The notes: a model not told the origin generated them from the sequence alone. A DNA stretch of 64,000 bases from Pontibacillus halophilus JSM 076056 = DSM 19796 (GCF_000425205.1 NZ_AULI01000012.1:53816-117815), one strand, 5' to 3'; shown: positions 45,471 to 54,561, counted from the first letter of the stretch. Made by a program: numbers and translations.

Positions 45471-46604
45471 TTGAACATCTATTTTATCATGGTACCCGCA
45501 TTCGGACACACCAACCCTACATTGCCATTAGCGAAAGAATTATTGAACCGTGGGCATGACGTGACTTATTATACGGTTCCTTCACTAAAGGAATCTGTTG
45601 AGAGTAATGGAGCAAGAGCCGTGGTGTTACAGACAGCTGAAGACCCTGCTGATACAATCTCGAACCGTGACGGGGCACCTAACGAAGAAGATCTTCAAGG
45701 CCATATGATGCATATGTTCGTTGAAAATCAGGCTGTCACGAACGAGGTAATGAACCATTTAGAACAAGAAGAGGTGGATGTCATTGTCTACGATCCAATG
45801 AGTGCATGGGGGAAAGCAGTCGTTCTGACGACGCAAGCGAAGACGGTATCCTTTAACACCTCATTTGCCATCAACGAAGAGATACTTACAGAGATAGCTG
45901 GAACGTTTTCATTTCCAGAACAAGTCGCTCGTAAGATCTTCCTATCAACTGGAGATGAAAATATCGTTCCTGTTCCGTATTCCTTTCAACCTTGGAATCA
46001 TTACGTGGGCGATGAATATACATTTGTAGGTCCACTAGCCTCTAAACGTAAGCAGCAAGAGGACGAAGAACTTCGTCAATTATTCAAAGAGAAGGAGAAG
46101 ATTGTTTACATATCCCTTGGTTCCGTCGTTTCCAATCGAGAGTTCTATCATAAGTGTATTCGAGCGTTGGCGAATGAACAGTACCATGTTGTGTTGAAGA
46201 TAGGCGGATCCACGCAAATAGAGGATTTAGGGGAACTTCCTCGTAATATAACAGTGAAACGATTTGTCCCACAACTACAAGTACTAGAGAATGCCGATGT
46301 CTTTCTAACCCATGGAGGCTTTAATTCTACCATGGAGGCGCTTGAATTTGGAGTTCCTCTAATTGTGGCACCGCATATGGCAGACCAGCCCCTTATTGCT
46401 CAACAAGTAGAGTCACTTCGGTTAGGTGTTAAAATTGACGCAAATCGGATTTCTGAAGAAGCGTTACGAACATGTATTCATTCCATGCTTCATGGTGGTT
46501 ACTCTACAGAAAGCATGATGACAATGAAGGATGAAATTGCAAGAAGCGGAGGAATTCCGTTAGCAGTGTCTATCATTGAGTCTAGGAAGAAGGAGTCGTC
46601 ATAA
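45471..46604 (+). CDS. MGT-type UDP-glycosyltransferase (macrolide/flavonoid glycosyltransferase-like)
   Basis: The 377-residue GT-B enzyme belongs to the family of Bacillus YjiC/YojK, which move glucose from UDP-glucose to small hydrophobic acceptors. The N-terminal acceptor domain begins FIMVPAFGHTNPTLPLAKEL. The donor site has FVPQLQVLENADVFLTHGGF with HGG near residue 282. TTG 45471 follows AAAAGGAGAG. The stop codon overlaps the start of the following flavoprotein gene (TAATG), so the two are co-translated and may act on the same compound. Confidence 0.85.
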   Translation: MNIYFIMVPAFGHTNPTLPLAKELLNRGHDVTYYTVPSLKESVESNGARAVVLQTAEDPADTISNRDGAPNEEDLQGHMMHMFVENQAVTNEVMNHLEQEEVDVIVYDPMSAWGKAVVLTTQAKTVSFNTSFAINEEILTEIAGTFSFPEQVARKIFLSTGDENIVPVPYSFQPWNHYVGDEYTFVGPLASKRKQQEDEELRQLFKEKEKIVYISLGSVVSNREFYHKCIRALANEQYHVVLKIGGSTQIEDLGELPRNITVKRFVPQLQVLENADVFLTHGGFNSTMEALEFGVPLIVAPHMADQPLIAQQVESLRLGVKIDANRISEEALRTCIHSMLHGGYSTESMMTMKDEIARSGGIPLAVSIIESRKKESS

Positions 46605-48022
46605 TGAATGATATTACCATCATTGGAGCGGGAGTAAGTAGTGTGTTCTTAGCCGACCGATTGATTGAGGAGAATCCTGAACTTGCCATTCATATCATCG
46701 ATAAAGGAAAGCCTCTCCACTTACGCCATTGCGGGTTAGATAAGGGGGATATGTGTACGTGCGAAGGGGAATGTCACAAATACATAGGGTTTGCAGGACT
46801 TGGGAAGTCTGAGGGGAAGTTCAATTACACGAATGATTTCGGCGGTGAGTTAGGCCGAAAGATTGGGAACGATGCAGCGCTTCAATATATGAAAGAAGTG
46901 GACAATGTCCTTTGTCATTATGGCGCGGATGTCGTTCCCATGTATTCGACAGAAAATGAAGCATTAAGTAAAAGAGCGGAAGCCCATTCTTTACAAGTGC
47001 GGTCTGCTGACGTCAGGCATTTAGGCACAAGAGTAGCGAATGAAGTGTTTCAGAACATGTATGACGCCCTGGCCCCTCATGTCACCTTTTCATTTGAAAC
47101 AGAAGTCGATACTATACTCCCGCTCCATGACGGTTTCAAGCTTATAACGAGTGATGGTTCTCATAGTAAGACGAGAAAAGTCGTGATTGGTACTGGTAAG
47201 AGTGGCCATGCATGGCTTGAGAAGCAAAAACAGGCATTGAACCTTACACAAGGGGAAGCTCGCCTTGATTTAGGATTAAGGATTGAGATGAAAGGTGACC
47301 AACTTCAATCAATCTTAACCGATACATTCGAAACGAAGCTTACCTATGTAGGGGAGACATTTACCGGAACCACCTACTGTATGAATCCGAAAGGGCGTAT
47401 TATTCGAAAGCATCAGTTTGGCCTCGTTATGCCTGATGGTCAAAATGTGAAAGAGAAGCCAACGCCCACAGAAAATTTAAATTTCACATGGTTCGTCCCT
47501 AAGTATTTTCACTCGTCACAGGACGCTCTCTCATATGCACAAGGAATAATCGGCGAAATTAACGGAAATAGTAACCGAATTGTCGTTCAACGATTAGAAG
47601 ACCTAGTGAAGGAACGAAAGACAACGACTCTATCGTCGACTACAATCGTCCCTTCACTACATGCTGAAGCAGGGGATTTACGTAATGAAATCCCAGGATT
47701 TTATTTAGATGCGACGCTTGAGATGTTACAAGCACTTGAACGTCTAATTGAAGAGCCGATTCATGGTGACACGCTGTTGTACGGGATAGATGCGAAGTTC
47801 TATGAACCAAAGGTCAAGACGAATGACTGGTTTGAGACGGAGGTTCCTGGGCTCTATTTAATCGGGGATTGTTCAGGAGAAACACACTCTCTATCTCAGG
47901 CTGCTGCGAGTGGACGATATGTTGGGGAGTGGTTAAGCAAGCAACTGATGAACGATGTGAGTTCCGTGCTGGTAGAGAATCAGAACGATTGCATAGCCAA
48001 ATCCAATGGAACAAGTTCGTAA
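46604..48022 (+). CDS. FAD-dependent oxidoreductase with N-terminal Cys cluster
   Basis: The 472-residue protein starts with a dinucleotide-binding motif (IIGAGVSSVFLADRL) and has a second FAD segment near the C-terminus (PGLYLIGDCSGETHSLSQAAASG). This matches the COG2509-like flavoprotein dehydrogenases. Four Cys in the stretch CGLDKGDMCTCEGEC (about residues 47-61) could bind a metal or cluster, which is inference. The last 27 residues lie beyond the usual family end, and their DNA also encodes the end of a convergent gene. It is coupled to the glycosyltransferase upstream. Confidence 0.8.
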   Translation: MNDITIIGAGVSSVFLADRLIEENPELAIHIIDKGKPLHLRHCGLDKGDMCTCEGECHKYIGFAGLGKSEGKFNYTNDFGGELGRKIGNDAALQYMKEVDNVLCHYGADVVPMYSTENEALSKRAEAHSLQVRSADVRHLGTRVANEVFQNMYDALAPHVTFSFETEVDTILPLHDGFKLITSDGSHSKTRKVVIGTGKSGHAWLEKQKQALNLTQGEARLDLGLRIEMKGDQLQSILTDTFETKLTYVGETFTGTTYCMNPKGRIIRKHQFGLVMPDGQNVKEKPTPTENLNFTWFVPKYFHSSQDALSYAQGIIGEINGNSNRIVVQRLEDLVKERKTTTLSSTTIVPSLHAEAGDLRNEIPGFYLDATLEMLQALERLIEEPIHGDTLLYGIDAKFYEPKVKTNDWFETEVPGLYLIGDCSGETHSLSQAAASGRYVGEWLSKQLMNDVSSVLVENQNDCIAKSNGTSS

Positions 48023-48265
48023 ATTCGCTTTTTCCCATCTTTCTACTACAATTAAATATCCTAGTGAGAGGATAAATCCAATCGGAATCCATAGTTCAAT
48101 GGACACATGGAATACATGAAGCGTGTGGACGGGGGTAACCCATGCACTCATTAATAATAACGGGGTACGACGGAGTGTTCTGCTGAGTGAAAAACGGTTT
48201 CCTGTGAGATAATCATAGAATAGACTAGCTAAGATTAATCCAAGAAATAGCAGGATAAATGTCAT
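47933..48265 (-). CDS. Small polytopic membrane protein overlapping the flavoprotein gene
   Basis: The 110-residue product has three hydrophobic helices (about 2-18, 35-50 and 55-72, perhaps a fourth near 86-100). It has a strong ribosome binding site on the minus strand (GAGGAGGAAG, six bases before ATG), which supports it as a real gene. Its last 30 codons overlap the 3' end of the plus-strand flavoprotein gene by 90 nt in antisense. I do not recognise the family. Confidence 0.6.
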   Translation of the reverse strand: MTFILLFLGLILASLFYDYLTGNRFSLSRTLRRTPLLLMSAWVTPVHTLHVFHVSIELWIPIGFILSLGYLIVVERWEKANLRTCSIGFGYAIVLILYQHGTHIVHQLLA

Positions 48266-48457
48266 GATGCCTTCCTCCTCATCGGCTATTTTTGTTATCT
48301 AGTATAGTCAATCCGTGTTTATTCCAAACGGGGGGCCGTTCATTTCATAACGTAATGGTTAGAGCAGTATGTAGGGTGCTCATCGGTTCTTGTAATCGTC
48401 ACAAACGATGGTGATTGTAAGGGGGATTATAATGGGGATTACGAGAGGAGGGATTAG

Positions 48458-48913
48458 ATGGAAATTCGTAAACTTGAACCGGGAGAACGACCGCCTTATG
48501 ATCTTCTCCTCTTAGCTGACCCTTCAATAGAACGTGTAGAACAGACGGTCAAACTAGGAGACTGCTACGTGGCCTATGAAGAGGAAGTTCCAGTAGGGGT
48601 CTACGTCTTATACGAGACCGAGCCTCGCCTTGTAGAAATCACAAATCTAGCCGTGAAGGAATCTGCTCAAGGGAAAGGGATTGGCAGAATGCTAGTTATT
48701 CATGCCTTCGAGCAGGCAAAGAGTCTCGGAATGAAAGAAATCATCGTGAAGACTGGCAACTCTAGTATTCCAGTACTTGCGCTGTACCAGAAATGTGGAT
48801 TTAGAATGATGTACATCGAACGGGACTATTTTGTCATCCATTATGATGATCCGATTGTGGAGGATGGAATTCCCTGTCTAGATCAAGTCCATCTCAGCAA
48901 ATCCTTACCTTAA
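48458..48913 (+). CDS. GNAT acetyltransferase (YvbK-like)
   Basis: The 151-residue protein has the GNAT core: YVAYEEEVPVGVYVLYE, EITNLAVKESAQGKGIGRML (acetyl-CoA loop Q-G-K-G-I-G) and NSSIPVLALYQKCGFRM. The substrate is unknown; the layout resembles B. subtilis YvbK. Ribosome binding site GAGAGGAGG. It is monocistronic. Confidence 0.83.
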   Translation: MEIRKLEPGERPPYDLLLLADPSIERVEQTVKLGDCYVAYEEEVPVGVYVLYETEPRLVEITNLAVKESAQGKGIGRMLVIHAFEQAKSLGMKEIIVKTGNSSIPVLALYQKCGFRMMYIERDYFVIHYDDPIVEDGIPCLDQVHLSKSLP

Positions 48914-49005
48914 TTTGAAACGTTTTATGTACTTCATTCGTCTAAGACTACAAGCTCCATTCACTTAACAGAGAAGAAAGCTCAATAAATACTGGAGGAA
49001 TTGAA

Positions 49006-49896
49006 ATGAAAGCTCTTGCAATTCGTAGTGGTATGGCTATTGTATTGTTCGGCATGCTCATCGCCACACCATTAACGGTGTCAGCGGATGTTGCAGTCGG
49101 TGATGTTGTGGTGTCAGTCGGAGAAGACTTAACTCAGGAACAGAAGGAATCCGTTCTAAATGAGCTAGACGTGAGCGGCGACTACATGGAAGTCGTAACA
49201 ACAAATGACGAAGAGCACCAATACCTTGGAGATTACATTCCTGCAGCACAAATCGGGAGCAAAGCTTTATCAAGTGCAAAGATTACGTATACGAAAAGTG
49301 GAAGTGGTCTAGAAGTGGATAGTAGTAAGATTACTTGGGTATCTGACGAAATGTATATGAACGCACTTGCTACAGCTGGGGTGAAAGATGCAAGAATCGA
49401 AGTAACGGCCCCGTTCCAAGTATCAGGAACTGCTGCTTTAACAGGCATCATCAAAGCCTATGAAACATCTTCAGGCGAGAAGATTTCAGAAGATGTGAAA
49501 CAGACTGCGAACGAAGAAATGGTAATGACAGCTGAACTTGGTGATGAGCTAGGAACAGAAGAAGCTGGAGCATTTATGACCGCAATGAAAGAAAAATTGG
49601 CGGAGAATACACCTGAAAATGCGGAAGAAATGAAGCAATTGGTTCAACAAACCGCTGATGACCTTGGAATTCAGTTAGACCAGCAAACGAAAGATGAACT
49701 AACTCAGCTATTCACAAGAATGCAAGATTTGAATATTGATTTTAATGCAGTGGGGGACCAGTTAGAAGAAGCAAAGCAAAAGTTTGATGACTTCATTAAT
49801 TCTGAAGAAGGAAAGAACTTTATTCAACAAATTGGCGACTTCGTTATGGCTGTACTCCAAGCAATTGCGGACTTTTTCCGTAGTATCTTCTCCTAA
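49006..49896 (+). CDS. ypuA: DUF1002 secreted/membrane-associated protein YpuA
   Basis: The 296-residue protein has a clear signal peptide (about 1-27, ending TVSADV). The DUF1002 domain follows, with GDVVVSVGEDLTQEQ and YTKSGSGLEVDSSKITWVSDEMY. A helical, Gln/Glu-rich C-terminal part ends in a hydrophobic helix (FVMAVLQAIADFFRSIF). YpuA of B. subtilis is a cell-envelope protein without known biochemical role. Ribosome binding site GGAGG. A terminator shared with proC follows. Confidence 0.88.
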   Translation: MKALAIRSGMAIVLFGMLIATPLTVSADVAVGDVVVSVGEDLTQEQKESVLNELDVSGDYMEVVTTNDEEHQYLGDYIPAAQIGSKALSSAKITYTKSGSGLEVDSSKITWVSDEMYMNALATAGVKDARIEVTAPFQVSGTAALTGIIKAYETSSGEKISEDVKQTANEEMVMTAELGDELGTEEAGAFMTAMKEKLAENTPENAEEMKQLVQQTADDLGIQLDQQTKDELTQLFTRMQDLNIDFNAVGDQLEEAKQKFDDFINSEEGKNFIQQIGDFVMAVLQAIADFFRSIFS

Positions 49897-49902
49897 TAAG
49901 AT

Positions 49903-49930
49903 AGCCCCTCTCAGTTATGAGAGGGGCTTT
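49903..49930. terminator. Bidirectional terminator between ypuA and proC
   Basis: AGCCCCTCTC and GAGAGGGGCT form a perfect 10-bp stem with a six-to-eight-base loop, with AT-rich flanks on both sides. Confidence 0.9.
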
Positions 49931-49934
49931 ACTA

Positions 49935-50744
49935 TTAATCACTCATTCGGTTCACTTTCGCTGTACAACTTTCCATAGCAGCTAGAATGCTCTTTCTGAA
50001 TCCAGATTCTTCAAGTTTCGATACGGCTTCGATAGTAGCGCCACCTGGGGAGCAGACATCATCCTTTAACTGGGCTGGGTGTTTGTCGCTCTCCAATACC
50101 ATTTGGGCCGCGCCTAGAACGGCCTGGGCAGCGAGGCGATTGGATTGATCTCTTGAAAGACCTTGTTTAACCCCACCATCAGCCATCGCTTCAATCATCA
50201 TGTATACATAGGCAGGAGAAGAACCGCTAATTGATGGAATGGCACCCATCATGCTTTCAGGAATTACTTCTGCCTTCCCAAAGCTTTGAAAGAGTTCAAC
50301 AATAGAACTCAACTCTTCTTCGGTAACAAGTTCATTCGAGGATAGTGCGGTCATACCTTGTTGAACAAGGGAAGGGGTATTCGGCATCGCTTGCACAAAC
50401 TTCATCTCTCGGTTGAACATTTCTGTTAAATCTTGAAATGAAATACCCGGTGCAATCGAAATCACAACTGTCTCATCGGAAACAGCCGAACGTACTTCCT
50501 CAATGACATCTTTGTATTTATGAGGTTTAACGGCCAAGAATAATAATTTAGAATTTGAAACGACCTCTCGATTCTGAAGCGTAGTTGAGATGCCGAAAGT
50601 TTCTTCAACATAAGAAGTGGTTTTAGCTGAATGAGCACTGATTAGTAGTTGTTCTTGTTGTACGATTCCGGACTCAAGCATGCCACCGATCATGGCTTGT
50701 GCCATATTCCCGCAACCGATAAACCCGATTGTCTGTTGCATCAA
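49935..50744 (-). CDS. proC: Pyrroline-5-carboxylate reductase
   Basis: ProC reduces pyrroline-5-carboxylate to proline with NAD(P)H. The 269-residue protein has the Rossmann motif IGFIGCGNMAQAMIGG, the FLAVKPHKYKDV segment and the C-terminal signature DDVCSPGGATIEAV. Proline is a common compatible solute in salt-tolerant Bacillaceae. No partner gene of proline synthesis is adjacent; Bacilli often carry several paralogs. Confidence 0.94.
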   Translation of the reverse strand: MMQQTIGFIGCGNMAQAMIGGMLESGIVQQEQLLISAHSAKTTSYVEETFGISTTLQNREVVSNSKLLFLAVKPHKYKDVIEEVRSAVSDETVVISIAPGISFQDLTEMFNREMKFVQAMPNTPSLVQQGMTALSSNELVTEEELSSIVELFQSFGKAEVIPESMMGAIPSISGSSPAYVYMMIEAMADGGVKQGLSRDQSNRLAAQAVLGAAQMVLESDKHPAQLKDDVCSPGGATIEAVSKLEESGFRKSILAAMESCTAKVNRMSD

Positions 50745-50946
50745 TTATGTTCCACCTTTTTGTATTAAATTCGCTATACGCTTCTTATCATAACACGGTT
50801 CATTCAAGATGGGGGAGAAAGCCCCTGCATAGGAGCGGGACAGCGTACCTTCTACTACATACAAATGTTTCAGCGCACGTTCTTATAGGATAGCCTGAAT
50901 GGAGAAGGAGAGAAGGATAAAGTTAAGGGGTTAGTTACAAGGAGAA

Positions 50947-50986
50947 AGAAGCATCTTGAGTATTACCTCAGGATGCTTCTTTCTTT
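50947..50986. terminator. Terminator downstream of the neutral protease gene
   Basis: AGAAGCATCTTGAG and CCTCAGGATGCTTCT pair around a short loop. The T-rich tail is better on the plus strand but also present on the minus strand, where nprE ends at 50993. Confidence 0.8.
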
Positions 50987-50992
50987 CTATCA

Positions 50993-52582
50993 CTATTGAA
51001 CGCCTACATCGTTCCACGCTGTTGTAACAGCATTCGCTTCAGCTGAACCGTAAAGGTCCTTCGCTGACTGAACTAGCGCCTCTTTCGCTTCTTGGAACGT
51101 ACTTGTAGGTGTTAAGTACGAAGTAAGCGCGCGATAATAAATTTGCTCTGCTTTCGTCTGCCCGATGGATTGGATCGTTACGTACGCTGCTTTATTTGGG
51201 ATACCACTATTAATGTGAACCCCGCCATAATCACCCGCTTCTGTGTTTGGCAGATTTCGATATTGGTCCATATGAGCGGGTTGGTCATATTTCGTTGGGT
51301 TTGACAATGAGCGTAACGCATCTCCAGGTACTCCTGGTGTATAGACGTCTTCTCCCATAAGCCAGTCCTCATTATCTACAAAGTAGCCAAACACATCAGA
51401 GAACGATTCGTTTAGAGCACCTGACTGGTTCTCATAAATCAAATCTGCGCTTTCATCTGTGACGGCGTGAGTTAGTTCGTGTGCAACGATATCATCTGCT
51501 CCAGATAATGCTGTAAAGGTAGAGCCATCTCCGTCACCATAAATCATTTGAGTTCCTACCCAAGCTGCATTATTATAGTTCGATCCATAGTGAACACTAG
51601 AGCGGATAGTAGCACCATTGTCGTCGTAGCTAACCCGTCCGAACGTATCATAGAAGTAATCGAATACTTGTCCAGCATAGTAATGGGCATCGACAGCTGC
51701 CCGTTGACGGCTACTAGTAAAGGCGTTATCACGATCTGTAACGTACGAACCAGGTAGGCGGAATTGTCCATTCTGATTGTTATCGAACGTTTCAATCACA
51801 CCAGTCATCGGTTTTGATGTGTCGTAAAGATAATAGGTACCATTTGATTGGTAAGTCTTGAGTTCTTTCGTATCCCCAAGTACACCAGTACCTGATCCAG
51901 TGGCTTCATGCACTTTGTTCATCTTTTTCAGGATGTCTCCCGTTTCAGCATCAACCCATATTTGGTAGTTCGCTGGGTAAGGGGTAGTGAATTGCAGTTG
52001 GATATGATGAGCAAGCTTGTAATCTCCATCTTGTACCATGACGACTAGCTGACTTGATTCTTTAAGTGTTTCCGTAACTTCACCAATTGGAGAAGTTAGG
52101 CTTTCGTCGGTTGCATCTCGTGTTACATCAATTGAGTTCCAGGCTGCTTCTTTGGCAATTTCACTGGAAACCACTTTAGTATTGGATGCTTGACGAGGAG
52201 AATCCGTATGTAGGGCCCCGTTAACGGCAATTAGATGATCGTCACCGTCGGTATGAACCATTAACTTTGCTCCGTCTAGTGGCACTTCTTCTAGTGTGGG
52301 TTGAAATGTATAGTGTGTCATTCCGACTTCATCGGTTTCCTTAGTCACGAACTTTAATTCAACAGGTTCTCCAATATCCAATTGGGCTTTCTTCTTGTTA
52401 AGAAATGCTTGTACTTCTTGTTCGTCTTCGAGTGGAATGGTAGATGTAATCTGCTTGTTAAACGTAGATTCATAGGCTTTATCTGTGGAAGCGGCTTCGG
52501 TTTCTATTGGCGTCACAGACGCTGCTAGTAGTGTAGCTCCTACTGTCACTGTTCCTAAGAGTGTTTTCCATTTACCTGTCAT
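50993..52582 (-). CDS. nprE: Thermolysin-family neutral metalloprotease (bacillolysin, M4)
   Basis: This is a secreted zinc endoprotease. The 529-residue precursor has a signal peptide (about 1-31), an FTP/PepSY propeptide (to about 220) and the mature peptidase. The zinc motif HELTHAVTDE near residue 368 is followed by GALNESFSDVFG (third ligand Glu), and the active-site His lies in the GGVHINSGIPNKA region. The family needs calcium. It is monocistronic. Extracellular proteases of this class are produced at the end of growth. Confidence 0.95.
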   Translation of the reverse strand: MTGKWKTLLGTVTVGATLLAASVTPIETEAASTDKAYESTFNKQITSTIPLEDEQEVQAFLNKKKAQLDIGEPVELKFVTKETDEVGMTHYTFQPTLEEVPLDGAKLMVHTDGDDHLIAVNGALHTDSPRQASNTKVVSSEIAKEAAWNSIDVTRDATDESLTSPIGEVTETLKESSQLVVMVQDGDYKLAHHIQLQFTTPYPANYQIWVDAETGDILKKMNKVHEATGSGTGVLGDTKELKTYQSNGTYYLYDTSKPMTGVIETFDNNQNGQFRLPGSYVTDRDNAFTSSRQRAAVDAHYYAGQVFDYFYDTFGRVSYDDNGATIRSSVHYGSNYNNAAWVGTQMIYGDGDGSTFTALSGADDIVAHELTHAVTDESADLIYENQSGALNESFSDVFGYFVDNEDWLMGEDVYTPGVPGDALRSLSNPTKYDQPAHMDQYRNLPNTEAGDYGGVHINSGIPNKAAYVTIQSIGQTKAEQIYYRALTSYLTPTSTFQEAKEALVQSAKDLYGSAEANAVTTAWNDVGVQ

Positions 52583-52898
52583 GCGATACCCTCTCCTTTT
52601 AACGTGTTATCCGAAATATCGACGGTGTGAGGAGATGTATAAATAGGAATGAAAACCTATATTTATACGAAGGTGATACTGATAATTTATAAAATTCAGT
52701 AAATTTAAAATCTGAACGTTACTTTTGTAGGGGTTATTTGGTTGAATATGTAATGGGTTTAGGTGGAAGGGTTTGCTAATTACTTGGAAATTTATAGACG
52801 CACAATATAACAAATTTATTAAATTTAATGGGAATGTGTTTATTGAGGAAGAGCTAAGGTAATGGATTAAGAGCAAAATGAATATAGGAGTTTTGTAA
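52583..52898. other. AT-rich intergenic region upstream of nprE
   Basis: The region separates the divergent nprE and exchanger genes. An imperfect inverted repeat, GTATAAATAGG (52637-52647) with CCTATATTTATAC (52656-52668), lies 55 nt before the nprE start. It could be part of its leader or an operator. No gene, riboswitch or recognisable repeat family is seen in the remainder. Confidence 0.4.
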
Positions 52899-53888
52899 AT
52901 GAATGCTTGGGCGTTTATTATTTTCGGAATTTCAGCAGTGGCAACTTATTTTATTGCCTCTCGTTTAGCCATGTATGGGGATGGGATTAGTGAGAAGACA
53001 AAGACCTCCTCAGCATTTATAGGATTTATTATCGGTATTGCGATTTCGCTTCCGGAATTAACAGCTAGTGTAACTTCAATTGCAATCGACAGTCCGAATC
53101 TTGCAATTGGAAATCTTCTAGGTAGCAATTTGTTTAATTTACTTGCACTTGCTGTTCTAGATATCGTATTTAGAAGAAATCAAATTATGGGTCAAACCGA
53201 TGAAGGGAGCAAACTATATGTATTCCTTGTCATCTTCATGACCTTGATTGTAATTGGAGGATTATCCTTCTCGCCGTCAGGGCAATTGTTCCATATTGGC
53301 TACAGTTCGATTGTGCTTGTGCTTGTCTATGTAGGTGGAGTGAAGTGGATTAACCGTCGCACCGAAGAGCAAGTGAAGCGGAAAAGCCGACGTAACGAGA
53401 AGTACGGAAATTATTCTTATCGAACGATGCTGACACGCTTTATCCTTTTTGCTGTCTTGATCACGATGATTGGAACGAGTCTAACCATCTCAGCAGATCG
53501 AATTGCTGATATAACAGGGCTTGGTACGTCCTTTATTGGATCATTCTTAGTAGGTGCGAGTACGTCGCTTCCTGATGCAGTGAGCGTGTTAACAGCAATC
53601 AAATTGAGGAATTACAGCATGGGTGTAAGCTCGTTGCTAGGGAGTAATGCTTTCAACATTATGTTGCTTTCGTTTACAGATGCAATTTACTTGAACAATA
53701 GTTTATTCAACTATGCAAGTCCATCGAACCTTGTAACGAGTTCAGCTACGGTCGTAGTCACACTCGTTCTTCTTTACAGCATTACAAGAAAGAAAAGGCG
53801 GAGTACGCTCTTATACGTAACGCCGCCCCTCTTAATTGTTGGAATTTATATCGTCTCCACTTGGGCGGTCTACATGCTTAAGGGGTAG
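52899..53888 (+). CDS. Na+/Ca2+ exchanger-family cation antiporter
   Basis: The 329-residue membrane protein of the CaCA family has about ten helices. It shows the two inverted alpha repeats: GIAISLPELTASVTSIAI near residue 48 and GASTSLPDAVSVLTAI near 220, with Glu and Asp at the ion-binding positions. It probably exchanges Ca2+ (or another cation) for Na+ or H+. A hydrophilic loop (WINRRTEEQVKRKSRRN) separates the halves. It stands alone. Confidence 0.87.
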   Translation: MNAWAFIIFGISAVATYFIASRLAMYGDGISEKTKTSSAFIGFIIGIAISLPELTASVTSIAIDSPNLAIGNLLGSNLFNLLALAVLDIVFRRNQIMGQTDEGSKLYVFLVIFMTLIVIGGLSFSPSGQLFHIGYSSIVLVLVYVGGVKWINRRTEEQVKRKSRRNEKYGNYSYRTMLTRFILFAVLITMIGTSLTISADRIADITGLGTSFIGSFLVGASTSLPDAVSVLTAIKLRNYSMGVSSLLGSNAFNIMLLSFTDAIYLNNSLFNYASPSNLVTSSATVVVTLVLLYSITRKKRRSTLLYVTPPLLIVGIYIVSTWAVYMLKG

Positions 53889-53919
53889 ACTCTTAAGTGA
53901 ACGTGTAGTGAATCATAAG

Positions 53920-53949
53920 AAAAGCCTTGTCATTGTCGACAAGGCTTTT
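53920..53949. terminator. Bidirectional terminator between exchanger gene and hfq-like gene
   Basis: AAAAGCCTTGTC and GACAAGGCTTTT form a 12-bp perfect stem with a six-base loop. Confidence 0.92.
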
Positions 53950-53958
53950 CGTAACGGT

Positions 53959-54177
53959 TTATTTTTGTTGATGAATCTGAACAGGCGTTTGAGGTGAAAT
54001 CGTTGAGATTGCGTGTTTGAATAGCAACTGCTGTTTACCATTTACGCTTAGAACCACGCAAAACTTATCAAAGTTTTGGATTGTACCTCGTAATTGTACT
54101 CCGTTTGTTGTAAATACAGTAACATTCGTTTGGTTCTTCTTAAGTTCTTCTAGAAAGACGTTTTGAATCTCAACCAT
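53959..54177 (-). CDS. hfq: Hfq-type RNA-binding protein (possibly a paralog)
   Basis: Hfq hexamers bind small RNAs and mRNAs. The 72-residue protein has the Sm1 motif (VTVFTTNGVQLRGTIQNFDKF) and the Sm2 motif (LLFKHAIST, with Phe-Lys-His where Tyr-Lys-His is usual). It does not sit beside miaA, the standard hfq neighbour, and it differs from B. subtilis Hfq at many positions. It may therefore be a second copy, which some Bacillus species have. It is monocistronic, with terminator at the 3' end. Confidence 0.88.
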   Translation of the reverse strand: MVEIQNVFLEELKKNQTNVTVFTTNGVQLRGTIQNFDKFCVVLSVNGKQQLLFKHAISTISPQTPVQIHQQK

Positions 54178-54378
54178 AATTAGCCCCTTTTCTATCTATA
54201 AAGTATTCAATGATTACATCTTACACCGATTTCTTACGTTTCACAACGGTGCTGACAGCTATATGTAAACTTGAGGATTCGAAATTGAATCACCCATTAA
54301 GCTATCTTTAACAAATGTAATCAATTCATTAGATTTTTTCAAGAAATAAACAACGGCTCCGTTATAAAAACAAACTTT

Positions 54379-54407
54379 TTGCCCAACTGTTTGTTAACGT
54401 CTATACT
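54379..54407 (+). promoter_or_regulatory. Sigma-A promoter of the guanidine riboswitch operon
   Basis: TTGCCC (54379-54384), a 17-nt spacer and TATACT (54402-54407). Transcription is expected to start near 54414, at the beginning of the riboswitch. Confidence 0.75.
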
Positions 54408-54410
54408 AGT

Positions 54411-54510
54411 ACGGACAGGTTCTCTAGGGTTCCGCATCAAATGGACTGGTCCGAGAGAGAACCCGCAATCGATTTCTGGTTGCGACACGGAGGGACAAAA
54501 GCCCGGGAGA
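54411..54510 (+). ncRNA. Guanidine-I (ykkC) riboswitch aptamer
   Basis: The conserved ykkC-RNA segments are present in order: CTAGGGTTCCG (54424-54434), GGACTGGTCCGAGAGA (54443-54458), ACACGGAGGGACAAAAGCCC (about 54485-54504). The last segment runs into a terminator. Guanidine binding is known to prevent termination and allow expression of exporter genes. The genes that follow are a YkkC/YkkD-type exporter pair, which confirms the assignment. Confidence 0.96.
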
Positions 54511-54532
54511 TATATTCTCCGGGGCTTTTTTT
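54497..54532 (+). terminator. Riboswitch-controlled terminator
   Basis: AAAAGCCCGGGAGA and TTCTCCGGGGCTTTT form a strong stem, followed by T. The 5' arm contains the last conserved aptamer bases (ACAAAAGCCCGGGAGA), so ligand binding and terminator formation exclude each other. Confidence 0.93.
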
Positions 54533-54561
54533 CATGCTTAAGAATAAGAGAGGTGTTGTGT

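Noticed and set aside
52607..52876. Minus-strand frame of 89 codons upstream of nprE
   Set aside because: Asn/Ile/Tyr/Leu-rich translation from AT-rich DNA, with no ribosome binding site and no family resemblance.
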